Positions 1 to 7,731 of a stretch of DNA of 54,762 nucleotides are shown here, in pieces. Origin of the DNA: Pseudomonadota bacterium (GTDB lineage Bacteria; Pseudomonadota; Alphaproteobacteria; Sphingomonadales; Sphingomonadaceae); contig JAEZFL010000160.1 of the NCBI GenBank assembly GCA_023417515.1, positions 1 to 54,762 on the forward strand. Reading direction: 5' to 3'. The position numbers and the translations under genes are program-made. The notes beneath the pieces are model-generated. The model worked only from the letters and a program-made list of their open reading frames with translations. It did no database searches and was not told the origin of the DNA. How positions within the stretch are numbered: position 1 is the first letter of the stretch; each line of letters begins with the position of its first letter.

Positions 1-25
1 CATCGCGCCGCCACCACCCCAACCC

Positions 26-41
26 CTCCTCTGAAGAGGAG
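26..41 (-). terminator. Weak hairpin after the peroxidase gene
   Basis: CTCCTCT and AGAGGAG form a 7-bp stem just past the peroxidase stop codon, in the direction of minus-strand transcription. There is no T-run, so a terminator role is only possible. Confidence 0.25.
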
Positions 42-54
42 AGGCTATGATAAC

Positions 55-1638
55 CTAGCGCACCTTGAAGCCGACCTCGCTCTTGTCGCGAATCCCGGTA
101 TTGCGGACGATGATGTCGGCGAGCGTCCGGTTCTCCTTGATGATCTCGAGCCCTTCCTTCGAGAAGGTGTCCTCGCAATAGACCGCCTTGGCGAGCAGGG
201 GATTGGTCAGCGCCTGGGTGAAGGCGTCGTTGGCAACCATCGTGACGAGCAGCTCGCCCATCATCGACTCCTGGTCGTAGCCCTCGGCGAACAGGCCGAC
301 GAACCATTCGAGCCGGTCGATGTCGCCGTACAGCGCCTCGAGCCTCCCCGCGAGCTCCTTCTCCCCGGTCAGCGCCTCGAACGAGGCCTTGGGCTTCAGC
401 CCATAATATTTTCGATAGGAATTGTAGCTCGGCAGCCGGCAGCCGCGCGCCATCTCGAGGCTCGCCTCCTTGACCGGGAGCAGGAACTCCGCCGTGTTCC
501 CGAGGCCGATCCGGCCGGCATATTGACGGCTGGCGTCGCGCAGCACCGCGTCCAGGCCCGCCGCCTTCAGCAGCTCGTTGGCGCGCAGCATGTCCCGGCT
601 GTCCCGGGACTGGCCGGCCACCGTGAATTGGTCGGGAATGAGGTCGTGCCAGCGATAGAGCAAAGCGAACTCGACGGACATCCAGTTGGTCCGGTACCAT
701 TGCTCGCGCTCGGCCATTCCGGGCACCGCCTCGATCCTGATGTCGATCGGCGCGATGTGGACGATATAGTCGCTGATCACGACGTTGAGCAGCTCGACGA
801 TCACCACGTTGCGGGTGGTCTGGAACACGCGCTCGTCGTCCCAGTCCGGATGCGCAGCGGCGATGATCCCGGCGACCCGGTTGTGCTCGCGCATGAAGAG
901 CGTGTTCATGATCGAATTGCCCAGCGTCGAGCTGCCATGTTCGAGCCCGACCGCGAAGGCGTGGCGCTTCTGCGCGTCCGACCAGGGCGGGCTGGAGGTG
1001 ATGTAGACGCGCCGGAAATTGTCCTTCGTGTAGAGGTTGGCATAATCCGGCGCGAGATCGAGCGCTCCGTCGGTCTCCGCGAACAGGTTCGTCGGATAAT
1101 CTTCGTTGCCGATCCGCTGCATGCGAAGGCGCCCGGGACGGTCCTCATTCTTCTCGCGCAGCGTGTCGGTCTGCGCCTCGGTCATCCCGTAGATCGAGCA
1201 GAGGTCGATCTCGTGGTTGCTCTCATTCTCCTGGAATTTTCGCTGGTCCTTCGGCTTGTCCTCCCACTTGGTGCGCAGGAAGCTGTCGACGAACCATTGC
1301 GCGAAGAAGGGGAAGAGCAGGCTGGTGTCGTTCGCCCGGCGGAACGCGCGTCGCCTGAACAGCTCGATCACCTGCCCCTGGTCCGGCCGCTTGGGGGCGA
1401 GGTCCTCCTTCGGCACCGGCAAGTGGCGGCCGGAATAATGACGGTCGGTGAGGCCGCGCCATGTCACATAGTCGGCGGCCATCGAGACCGGGCGCGGCCG
1501 CGGCGGCGCCGCATAGGCATATTTGTTGATGGTCAACTTGCTGACCGCGCGACGGATCGGCTTCGTATTGTTGACGATGTTGATCAGGACCGGCCGCACC
1601 GGCCGCGGAATCCAGGACAAAGGTCCGCCGTTCGCCAT
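55..1638 (-). CDS. Cyclooxygenase-like heme peroxidase (animal-type peroxidase family)
   Basis: Probable heme fatty-acid dioxygenase/peroxidase. Counting from an ATG 27 bases further upstream (1665), the sequence shows FFAQWF at 120-125, REHNR at 259-263 and YRWH at 337-340. These correspond to the distal helix, the conserved family block, and the catalytic Tyr/proximal His segment of prostaglandin synthases (YHWH there). The start is placed at 1638 because GGGAGGG lies 5-6 bases upstream; this makes 527 aa, close to cyclooxygenase length. By motif alignment the distal His of cyclooxygenase is replaced by Asp (D127 in the numbering above). No signal peptide is evident. It is transcribed away from an Lrp-type regulator. 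Family is confident; substrate is unknown. Confidence 0.85.
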   Translation of the reverse strand: MANGGPLSWIPRPVRPVLINIVNNTKPIRRAVSKLTINKYAYAAPPRPRPVSMAADYVTWRGLTDRHYSGRHLPVPKEDLAPKRPDQGQVIELFRRRAFRRANDTSLLFPFFAQWFVDSFLRTKWEDKPKDQRKFQENESNHEIDLCSIYGMTEAQTDTLREKNEDRPGRLRMQRIGNEDYPTNLFAETDGALDLAPDYANLYTKDNFRRVYITSSPPWSDAQKRHAFAVGLEHGSSTLGNSIMNTLFMREHNRVAGIIAAAHPDWDDERVFQTTRNVVIVELLNVVISDYIVHIAPIDIRIEAVPGMAEREQWYRTNWMSVEFALLYRWHDLIPDQFTVAGQSRDSRDMLRANELLKAAGLDAVLRDASRQYAGRIGLGNTAEFLLPVKEASLEMARGCRLPSYNSYRKYYGLKPKASFEALTGEKELAGRLEALYGDIDRLEWFVGLFAEGYDQESMMGELLVTMVANDAFTQALTNPLLAKAVYCEDTFSKEGLEIIKENRTLADIIVRNTGIRDKSEVGFKVR

Positions 1639-1810
1639 GACACCCTCCCAAGTCGAGTCGAACAATTGGAGCCTCTACTACTTACTCCTTTTGGCGACCC
1701 GGCGCGAACGGCTATTCACCTGTTGCAAAATAGGATTTCGCTTGCTCTACCCTGTCGGATGACGGACCGGCGCTTCCTCCTTCGCAACATGGCCGCCGCG
1801 GCGCATGTGC

Positions 1811-1853
1811 GAAGTTCACATTCCGCTCCAGACCGTGAACTTCATGAACTTCA
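1811..1853. promoter_or_regulatory. Three TGAACTTC repeats in the peroxidase/Lrp intergenic region
   Basis: TGAACTTCA occurs twice in tandem (1836-1844, 1845-1853). The inverted version GAAGTTCAC lies at 1811-1819. Being between divergent genes, one of which encodes an Lrp/AsnC regulator, this is a candidate operator. Lrp-type regulators are often autoregulated and control the divergent neighbour; that link is inferred here. Confidence 0.45.
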
Positions 1854-1926
1854 CCCCTTGTCCCGCGAGATTTTTCCCGGGAAGGCGGATTCGTGGGAAA
1901 GAATTTCCCCGAATCAGCGAAAGCCG

Positions 1927-2397
1927 ATGATGGACCGGACCGACCTCAAGATTCTCGCCATCCTCCAGCAGGATTCCTCGATCCCGGTCGCGGAGATCGC
2001 CAAGCAGGTGAACCTGTCGCAGACTCCCTGCTGGCGCCGAATCCAGAAGCTGGAGGCGGCCGGCGTGATCACCGGCCGGGTCGCCTTGCTCGATCCGGAT
2101 GCGATCGGCGCCGGAATCACCGTCTTCGTCGAGGTCGAGACCGGCGACCATTCCGCCGAGTGGCTCGCCCGCTTCGCCGACGAGGTCCGCGCCATGCCGG
2201 AGGTGATGGAGGTCTACCGAATGGCCGGAGACGTCGATTATCTGCTCCGAGTCGCGGTCGGCAGCATGACCGCCTTCGACATCTTCTACAAAAGGCTGAT
2301 CGAGGCGGTGCCGCTCAAGAACGTCACCTCGCGCTTCGCCATGGAGCGGGTGAAGAGCACCACCGCTTATCCGCTGCCCGAGCCCGCGCCGCGCTGA
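1927..2397 (+). CDS. Lrp/AsnC family transcriptional regulator
   Basis: DNA-binding regulator of about 156 aa, the usual size for the family. The N-terminal AsnC-type helix-turn-helix shows DLKILAILQQDSSIPVAEIA followed by SQTPCWRRIQKLEAAGVI. The C-terminal half (from about residue 65) fits the ligand-binding RAM/AsnC domain, with GDVDYLLRV and the FAMERVKSTTAYPLP tail typical of this group. Two adjacent ATGs (1927 and 1930) are possible starts and neither has a strong ribosome site. Divergent from the peroxidase gene, which it may control together with itself. Confidence 0.92.
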   Translation: MMDRTDLKILAILQQDSSIPVAEIAKQVNLSQTPCWRRIQKLEAAGVITGRVALLDPDAIGAGITVFVEVETGDHSAEWLARFADEVRAMPEVMEVYRMAGDVDYLLRVAVGSMTAFDIFYKRLIEAVPLKNVTSRFAMERVKSTTAYPLPEPAPR

Positions 2398-2470
2398 CTC
2401 TGGCGCCGTGCAGCAAAAGCGGCGGAGGATCGTTACACCGCCGACAAGTTCGAACGACGACGAGGGTGAG

Positions 2471-3079
2471 ATGAAGCATGTGCTCATGCGTGGCGCCGTC
2501 ATCGGCCTGGCCGCTCTGGTTGCCGGATGCGCGACCAACAGCGGCATGGTCAGCTCCGGCATCGACGTCACCCGCTTCCATCTCGGCCACGAACCCGCCC
2601 GCGGCACCATCGCGATCGAGCCGGTCGACTCGGCTCAGGCCGGCAGCTTCGAGTTCAACCGCTTCGCCAATGCCGTCGAGCGCGAGCTCACCCGCCTCGG
2701 CTGGCAGGTCACGCGCGGCAACATCCGCTCCGAGCAGGTCGCTTTGGTCCGGGTGAGCCAGGGCGCCCGCGAAGGCGCCCGCCGGTCCGCCTTCAGCATC
2801 GGTTTCGGCGGCGGCGGCTATGTCGGCGGCGGACTCGGCGTCGGCGGCGGCGTCCAGGTGCCGGTCGGCGGCGCGCGGTCCAACATGATCATCGGGACCG
2901 AGCTCGCGGTGCGGCTTCAGCGCCGTTCCGACGGCACCGCCATCTGGGAGGGCCGGGCGCAGATGGAAGCGCGCGGCGGAACGCCGCTCGCTTATGCCGC
3001 GAATGCTGTCGACCGACTCGCGCCGGCGCTCTTTCAAGGCTTCCCAGGAGAATCCGGGCGCACTATCCGCGTGCCATGA
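2471..3079 (+). CDS. DUF4136-like lipoprotein
   Basis: Predicted 202-aa lipoprotein: short positively charged start, hydrophobic stretch and lipobox LVAGC with Cys at about residue 19. The body resembles DUF4136 proteins: an extended N-terminal half, a Gly-rich central segment (GFGGGGYVGGGLGVGGG), and an ELAVRLQRRSDGTAIWEGRA strand near the end. The start is chosen from GAGGGTGAG next to the ATG and from the signal peptide. Its stop overlaps the next start (ATGA), suggesting translational coupling to the carboxypeptidase. Function unknown; an outer-membrane or periplasmic location is inferred. Confidence 0.75.
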   Translation: MKHVLMRGAVIGLAALVAGCATNSGMVSSGIDVTRFHLGHEPARGTIAIEPVDSAQAGSFEFNRFANAVERELTRLGWQVTRGNIRSEQVALVRVSQGAREGARRSAFSIGFGGGGYVGGGLGVGGGVQVPVGGARSNMIIGTELAVRLQRRSDGTAIWEGRAQMEARGGTPLAYAANAVDRLAPALFQGFPGESGRTIRVP

Positions 3080-4227
3080 CTGTTTCCATCACCAGCGCCT
3101 TTGACGGCGGCAACATCAGGCTGGTCGCCACCGACGGCGCCAATTCTAGCAACTCAGGGCGAATCGACCTCGAGATCGTCAAGGACCACGGTTCCGATTT
3201 CTACCAGTGGTTCTACTTCCGGGTGACCGGCGCGGCCGGCCGCGACCTTGAGCTCCGGATCCTCAACGCGGGCGGCTCGGCCTATCCCAATGGCTGGGAG
3301 GGCTATCGCGCCTGCGTCTCCTACGACCGCGACGAATGGGAACGCACCGACACCTCCTATGACGACGGCATTCTCACCATCCGCGTGAGCCCGGCCGCCG
3401 ACAGCGTCTGGCTCGCCTATTTCGCGCCCTACACGATGGAGCGCCACCACGATCTCGTCGCCTCGGTGATCGAGCATCCGGGAGTCGCTTACCGCTCGCT
3501 CGGCCAGACCCTCGACGGCCAGGAGATCGATTATCTGCGCATGGGCGAAGGACCCCTGCAGGTGTGGATCTACGGCCGCCAGCATCCCGGCGAGACCATG
3601 GCCGAATGGTGGATGGAAGGCGCGCTCGAGAAATTGCTCGACACGTCCGACCCGGTCGCCCGCCAGCTGCGCCAGCGCGCGACTCTCCACATCGTCCCGA
3701 ACCTGAACCCGGATGGATCGCGTCGCGGCCACCTCCGCACCAATGCGGTGGGCGTCAACCTCAATCGCGAATGGCATGCGCCGAGCCTCGAGAAGAGCCC
3801 CGAGGTCGTCCATATCCTCGAGGCGATGGACGAGAGCGGAGTCGACTTCGCCATGGACGTTCATGGCGACGAGGCGATCCCGCACAATTTCCTCGCCGGC
3901 TTCGAAGGCATTCCGAGCATCAAGGAGGAGCAGCTCGAGCTGTTCCACCGCTTCGCCAACGAACTGGTCGCGCGCTCGCCCGACTTCCAGACCAGGCACG
4001 GCTACGAAGTGTCCAAGCCCGGCCAGGCCAATATGTCGATGTCGACCGGCCAGCTCGCCGAGCGCTTCGGCGCGGTGTCGATGACCCTGGAAATGCCGTT
4101 CAAGGACAATGCCGACCTGCCGGATCCCGACTATGGCTGGTCGCCGGATCGCTGCCGACTGCTGGCGCGGGCCTGTCTGGACGCCCTCCACTCCATGCTC
4201 GACGAGCTGGCGGACTATCGCGCCTGA
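3076..4227 (+). CDS. M14 family zinc carboxypeptidase (cytosolic carboxypeptidase type)
   Basis: 383-aa metallocarboxypeptidase. An N-terminal beta-rich domain (about 1-130) like that of cytosolic carboxypeptidases precedes the peptidase domain. Zinc ligands are visible: HPGE at 170-173 (His170, Glu173) and His263 in DVHGDE. NPDG (211-214), NLNR (228-231, substrate Arg) and the late TLEMPF carrying the likely catalytic Glu are also present. There is no signal peptide, so it should be cytoplasmic. It overlaps the upstream lipoprotein gene by 4 bases and gpmA by one base (TGATG). The substrate cannot be told from sequence. Confidence 0.9.
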   Translation: MTVSITSAFDGGNIRLVATDGANSSNSGRIDLEIVKDHGSDFYQWFYFRVTGAAGRDLELRILNAGGSAYPNGWEGYRACVSYDRDEWERTDTSYDDGILTIRVSPAADSVWLAYFAPYTMERHHDLVASVIEHPGVAYRSLGQTLDGQEIDYLRMGEGPLQVWIYGRQHPGETMAEWWMEGALEKLLDTSDPVARQLRQRATLHIVPNLNPDGSRRGHLRTNAVGVNLNREWHAPSLEKSPEVVHILEAMDESGVDFAMDVHGDEAIPHNFLAGFEGIPSIKEEQLELFHRFANELVARSPDFQTRHGYEVSKPGQANMSMSTGQLAERFGAVSMTLEMPFKDNADLPDPDYGWSPDRCRLLARACLDALHSMLDELADYRA

Positions 4228-4913
4228 TGCCTCGCCTTGTCCTGATCCGCCACGGCCAGTCGGCCTGGAACCTGGAGAATCGCTTCACCGGCTGGTGGGA
4301 CGTCGACCTCACCGAGCAGGGCGAGCGCGAGGCCTGGGAAGCGGGGGAGCTGATGCGCGACCGCGGGCTCGACTTCGACATCTGCTTCACCAGCTTCCAG
4401 ACCCGGGCGATCAAGACCCTTCATCTGGCGCTGGAGGCGATGGGCCGGCTGTGGCTGCCGGAGGAAAAGGACTGGCGCCTCAACGAGCGTCATTATGGCG
4501 GCCTCACCGGGCTCGACAAGAACGAGACGCGGGCGAAGCACGGCGACGAGCAGGTCCATATCTGGCGCCGAAGCTTCGACATCCCGCCGCCGCTGCCGGA
4601 GGAGGGCAATCCCTGGGACCTCGCCAAGGACGTGCGCTACAAAGGCGTCCCGATCCCGCAGGCCGAGAGCCTCAAGGACACGATCGCCCGGGTGCTGCCT
4701 TATTGGGAGCAGCGTATCGCCCCCGCCCTCCGCGACGGCCAGCGCGTGCTGATCTCCGCCCACGGCAACTCGCTGCGCGCGCTGGTCAAGCACCTGTCGA
4801 ACATCCCGGACGACGAGATCACCGGCCTCGAAATCCCGACCGGCCAGCCGATCGTCTACGAGCTGGACGACGATCTGGGCGCGCAGGATCGCTACTACCT
4901 CAAGGACCGGTAG
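4227..4913 (+). CDS. gpmA: 2,3-bisphosphoglycerate-dependent phosphoglycerate mutase
   Basis: Interconverts 3- and 2-phosphoglycerate in glycolysis. LIRHGQSAWN near the N-terminus carries the RHG signature with phospho-accepting His9. The FTGWWDVDLTEQG, RLNERHYGGLTG and ISAHGNSLRALVKHL blocks are those of dPGM. Length 228 aa is usual. The start ATG shares a base with the carboxypeptidase stop, so it is probably translated by re-initiation. Adenosine kinase follows after a structured 100-base gap. Confidence 0.96.
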   Translation: MPRLVLIRHGQSAWNLENRFTGWWDVDLTEQGEREAWEAGELMRDRGLDFDICFTSFQTRAIKTLHLALEAMGRLWLPEEKDWRLNERHYGGLTGLDKNETRAKHGDEQVHIWRRSFDIPPPLPEEGNPWDLAKDVRYKGVPIPQAESLKDTIARVLPYWEQRIAPALRDGQRVLISAHGNSLRALVKHLSNIPDDEITGLEIPTGQPIVYELDDDLGAQDRYYLKDR

Positions 4914-4937
4914 CGCCGTGGCCGCGGCCCGGCCGGA

Positions 4938-5030
4938 GCGGTTGCGAGGCGGGGGGAAACACCCGCCGGCCCGGCAACCGCGACCATCAGAGATCGAGGG
5001 CGGTTCCACACCAGTGGCAACCGCCCTCGA
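4938..5030 (+). promoter_or_regulatory. Structured leader with alternative stem-loops covering the adenosine kinase start
   Basis: Hairpin 1: GCGGTTGC (4938-4945) pairs with GCAACCGC (4974-4981), with an inner GGCGGG/CCCGCC stem. Hairpin 2: TCGAGGGCGGTT (4994-5005) pairs perfectly with AACCGCCCTCGA (5019-5030). Its 13-base loop holds the likely GTG start (5014-5016), and the GAGGG ribosome site is in its stem. The second arm of hairpin 1 can also pair with the first arm of hairpin 2, and the first arm of hairpin 1 with 5017-5024. The arrangement therefore has the form of a switch. Pairings are direct; regulation is inferred. Confidence 0.55.
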
Positions 5031-5997
5031 CGTCCTCGCGATCGGCAACGCCATCGTCGACGTCATCGCCCCCGCCGACGAGGCGCTGGTCGCTGGCGCC
5101 GGTCTCGTCAAAGGCTCGATGCGCCTGCTCTGCGAGGCCGAGGCGCTCAACCTCCACGCCCGGATGGCCGGAGCGCTCGAGATCAGCGGCGGCTCGGCCG
5201 CCAACACCGCGGTCGGCCTGGCCGCGCTCGGCGGCAAGGCGGGCTTCGTCGGCCAGGTCGGCGACGACCGCCTCGGCGCCCTGTTCACCCGCGAGCTTCA
5301 CGAAGCCGGCATCGAATATGCCACGCCCGTCAACAGCGCCGGAATCGCCACCGCCCGCTGCCTGATCCTGGTCACCGACGACGCCCAGCGCTCGATGTGC
5401 ACCTTCCCCGGCGCGGCGCACCTCCTGTCGCCCGACCTGATCGACGCCGACCAGGTGCGCGACTCCGCGATCCTCTATCTCGAAGGCTATCTGTGGGACT
5501 CTCCTATCGCCCGCTCCGCGATGGAGCATGCCATTGCCATCGCCCATGAGGCGGGGCGCAAGGTCGCGCTCACGCCCTCCGATATCGCCTGCATCCGTCG
5601 CGAGCATGACCGTTTCATCCGCCTTCTCGCCGAGGGCAAAATCGACATGCTGTTCCTCAACGAGGTCGAGCTCGCCGCCCTCGCCGACTCCGACGATCCC
5701 GAGACGGCCATCGCCGGGCTTTCCGAACAGGTCGAACTGCTCGTGGTCACTCACGGCGGCGAAGGCGCGACCGCGATCCACCGCGGCGAGCGAGTCTCCG
5801 CTCCCGCCCAGCCCATCGAGCGGGTCGTCGACACGACCGGCGCCGGCGACCTGTTCGCGGCCGGCTTCCTCTACGGCCATTCGCACGGCGCGCCACTCGC
5901 CGAGAGCCTGCGCCTCGGCGCCGTTGCAGCGGCTGAGGTCATCTCCCATTTCGGCGCGCGGCCGCAGGTCGATCTCAAGTCGCTGATCGCGCGCTGA
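5014..5997 (+). CDS. Adenosine kinase / PfkB-family sugar kinase
   Basis: Probable kinase of adenosine, recycling the adenosine released from S-adenosylhomocysteine. PfkB features: LAIGNAIVDVIAP at the N-terminus, GGSAANTAVGLAALGG, and the C-terminal signature DTTGAGDLFAAGF with the catalytic Asp. The closest type I recognise is the bacterial adenosine kinase group, but substrate is inferred. GTG 5014 is preferred because it opens directly on the conserved N-terminus. An upstream in-frame GTG at 4918 would add 32 Arg/Pro-rich residues encoded by the hairpins and is unlikely. 327 aa. Confidence 0.85.
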   Translation: MATALDVLAIGNAIVDVIAPADEALVAGAGLVKGSMRLLCEAEALNLHARMAGALEISGGSAANTAVGLAALGGKAGFVGQVGDDRLGALFTRELHEAGIEYATPVNSAGIATARCLILVTDDAQRSMCTFPGAAHLLSPDLIDADQVRDSAILYLEGYLWDSPIARSAMEHAIAIAHEAGRKVALTPSDIACIRREHDRFIRLLAEGKIDMLFLNEVELAALADSDDPETAIAGLSEQVELLVVTHGGEGATAIHRGERVSAPAQPIERVVDTTGAGDLFAAGFLYGHSHGAPLAESLRLGAVAAAEVISHFGARPQVDLKSLIAR

Positions 5998-6059
5998 CGC
6001 TTTACTTGGCCGCTCGCCAGGCCCATGCGTCCGCCGCATTTTTAAAGGATGAGGGACAG

Positions 6060-6629
6060 GTGAAGCGACTGGCGGTCTATTGCGGCTCCTCGATGGGCAC
6101 CGATCCGGCCCATAGAGACCTCGCCCGGCGCCTCGGCACGCGCATGGCCGAGCGCGGTATCGGCCTCGTCTATGGCGGCGGTCAGCGCGGCCTGATGGGC
6201 GTGATCGCCGATTCGGTGCTCGCGGCGGGCGGCGAGGCCTATGGAGTCATCCCGCAGGCTTTGGTCGACCTCGAGGTCGCCCATACCGGCCTCACCGAGC
6301 TTCACGTCGTCACCTCGATGCACCAGCGCAAGGCGTTGATGACCGAGCTGACCGACGCGTTCGTCGCGATCCCGGGCGGAGTCGGCACTCTGGACGAATT
6401 GTTCGAGGCGTGGAGTTGGAATGCGCTCGGCTACCACGCCAAGCCGTTCGCGGTCCTCGCCGAGGACGGCTTCTGGGACTCGATGCTCGCCTTCCTCGAC
6501 ACTGCGGTCGAGAGCGGATTCGTCTCGCCGGCGCGCCGCTCCCAACTCCGGGTCGCCCGCGGTCCCGACGACGCGATCGACCAGCTCTCCGCCGCCTGCG
6601 AGGCGTGCGAATGCAAGATGGTGTGGTGA
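6060..6629 (+). CDS. LOG family protein (nucleoside 5'-monophosphate phosphoribohydrolase)
   Basis: 189-aa Rossmann-like protein of the LOG family (TIGR00730), which cleaves the N-glycosidic bond of cytokinin-type or other nucleoside monophosphates. The signature PGGVGTLDELFE is intact, and YGGGQRGLMG and the MHQRK block are present. GTG 6060 is chosen since GAGGG lies 5-6 bases upstream; an ATG-like extension to 6006 has no support. It follows adenosine kinase by 62 bases on the same strand, giving a possible nucleoside-salvage link. The physiological substrate in bacteria is uncertain. Confidence 0.9.
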   Translation: MKRLAVYCGSSMGTDPAHRDLARRLGTRMAERGIGLVYGGGQRGLMGVIADSVLAAGGEAYGVIPQALVDLEVAHTGLTELHVVTSMHQRKALMTELTDAFVAIPGGVGTLDELFEAWSWNALGYHAKPFAVLAEDGFWDSMLAFLDTAVESGFVSPARRSQLRVARGPDDAIDQLSAACEACECKMVW

Positions 6630-6635
6630 CGGGCC

Positions 6636-7295
6636 TCAGCGGCCGTTGTTGACGATCAGCGCCACGTCGGAGCCGCCCTGCGCGGGCGTCACGATGAGGT
6701 AGTAAGCGCCGTCGGTGCGCGGGTTGACGCCAGCCAAAATCTGGTCGCCGCCGCGCGCCTGATGCTCGGCGTCGAAGCCGGCGCGCACCGCGACATCGCG
6801 GTACCAGCCGATCACCTGCTGCCAATTGTGCCCGGTGGTGAAGGTGACGACGCGCATCCGGCAATCGCCGTGATTGACGCCGGCCGCCTCGGTCACGCGC
6901 CCGCCCGGATAGGCCGGGAACTCGGCCGGCAGCCGCTCCGCCCATTCGCGGCCATATTGGATCGGCACTCCGCACGCGCCGGCGATCGGCGCTTCGGGAT
7001 TCGCCGCCGAGCCGCCTTGTCCGGCGGCCCCGGCGCGGCTCATCGGATATTGCGCGGTCAGCGGCCGCTCCGGCTGGCGCACCGCATTGGCGTTGGACTG
7101 CTGGACCAAAGCGGGGTCGACGAGGATGTCGTCCTGCAGCGCGCTGGTCAGCGCGGGGTCGGCGTCGGCCGCCGCGATCACGTTGTCGAGCTGGGCGAGA
7201 TTATTGGTCTCGCCCCCGCCACCGCAGCCGGCAAGCAGGAGGAGGCCGGCTGAAGCGGCGCAGAAGAGCATCTTATGGCCTGTTCGGTCGCGCAT
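6636..7295 (-). CDS. Hypothetical lipoprotein
   Basis: 219 aa. A basic N-terminus and hydrophobic run end in lipobox LLAGC, followed by a Gly-rich linker. The last ~75 residues (from VVTFTTGHNW through WYRDVAVRAGF to the DVALIVNN end) match, in order and pattern, the last ~70 residues of the lipoprotein at 7732-8160, so the two share a domain. I do not recognise the family. The start at 7295 gives a charged n-region; 7271 is the alternative. It is convergent with the LOG gene, only 6 bases away. Confidence 0.7.
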   Translation of the reverse strand: MRDRTGHKMLFCAASAGLLLLAGCGGGGETNNLAQLDNVIAAADADPALTSALQDDILVDPALVQQSNANAVRQPERPLTAQYPMSRAGAAGQGGSAANPEAPIAGACGVPIQYGREWAERLPAEFPAYPGGRVTEAAGVNHGDCRMRVVTFTTGHNWQQVIGWYRDVAVRAGFDAEHQARGGDQILAGVNPRTDGAYYLIVTPAQGGSDVALIVNNGR

Positions 7296-7346
7296 CGGGA
7301 TCCGGCTTATGCCTCATGCCGGCGGCCAATGGGTGAGCGCTTGTGG

Positions 7347-7730
7347 TTAACCGGCGTCCCTGGGCGGGACCGTCCCGGCGCGGGACGCCCAGAAGGCGAA
7401 GCTTTGCGCCTGAAGCTCGGCGATGAACCGCTTCGCCTCGGCGCCTTCCCACGGTCCTGCATAGCCATATTGACGCGCCGCGCCGACCCACCAGCCCTGG
7501 CCCGGCAGCCCGTCCGACTGGCGCACGACCAGAACCGCCAGCTCCGGCTCGCCGAGTGCAGCGCCGACCGAGTCGACCTCGCCGAGCAGCACGCACAGCT
7601 GGCGCATGCGCGGCCGCGAGAAGGGATAGCCGAGGCGCTCGAGAAGCTCGGAATAAGTGACTGAAGTGCCGGCCGCCGCCGCTCCGATCAGATGGGCGCG
7701 CACCTCCGCGGGATCGGCGAGCGCGGCCAT
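7347..7730 (-). CDS. Small protein of unknown function
   Basis: 127 aa, soluble. The TSVTYSELLERLGYPFSRPR block followed by a PELAVLVVRQSDGLPGQGWW segment loosely resembles the winged-helix fold of alkyltransferase-like proteins. There is no PCHR active site, so no alkyltransferase activity is implied. It sits one base from the downstream end of the lipoprotein gene at 7732-8160 and is followed by the second lipoprotein, suggesting a three-gene transcript. Confidence 0.6.
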   Translation of the reverse strand: MAALADPAEVRAHLIGAAAAGTSVTYSELLERLGYPFSRPRMRQLCVLLGEVDSVGAALGEPELAVLVVRQSDGLPGQGWWVGAARQYGYAGPWEGAEAKRFIAELQAQSFAFWASRAGTVPPRDAG

Positions 7731-7731
7731 C

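Noticed and set aside
523..1926. Long plus-strand open frame running into the Lrp gene
   Set aside because: It is the antisense of the peroxidase gene; only its last 156 codons encode a recognisable protein, with its own start.
4918..5013. GTG 4918 as start of adenosine kinase
   Set aside because: Would add Arg/Pro-rich residues encoded by hairpins; the conserved N-terminus begins at 5014.
4938..5030. Known SAM or SAH riboswitch
   Set aside because: The order and sequence of stems do not match the consensus I remember for these classes; left as an unassigned leader.
7347..7730. Methylated-DNA-cysteine methyltransferase
   Set aside because: The active-site PCHR is absent and the resemblance covers only a loose winged-helix pattern.
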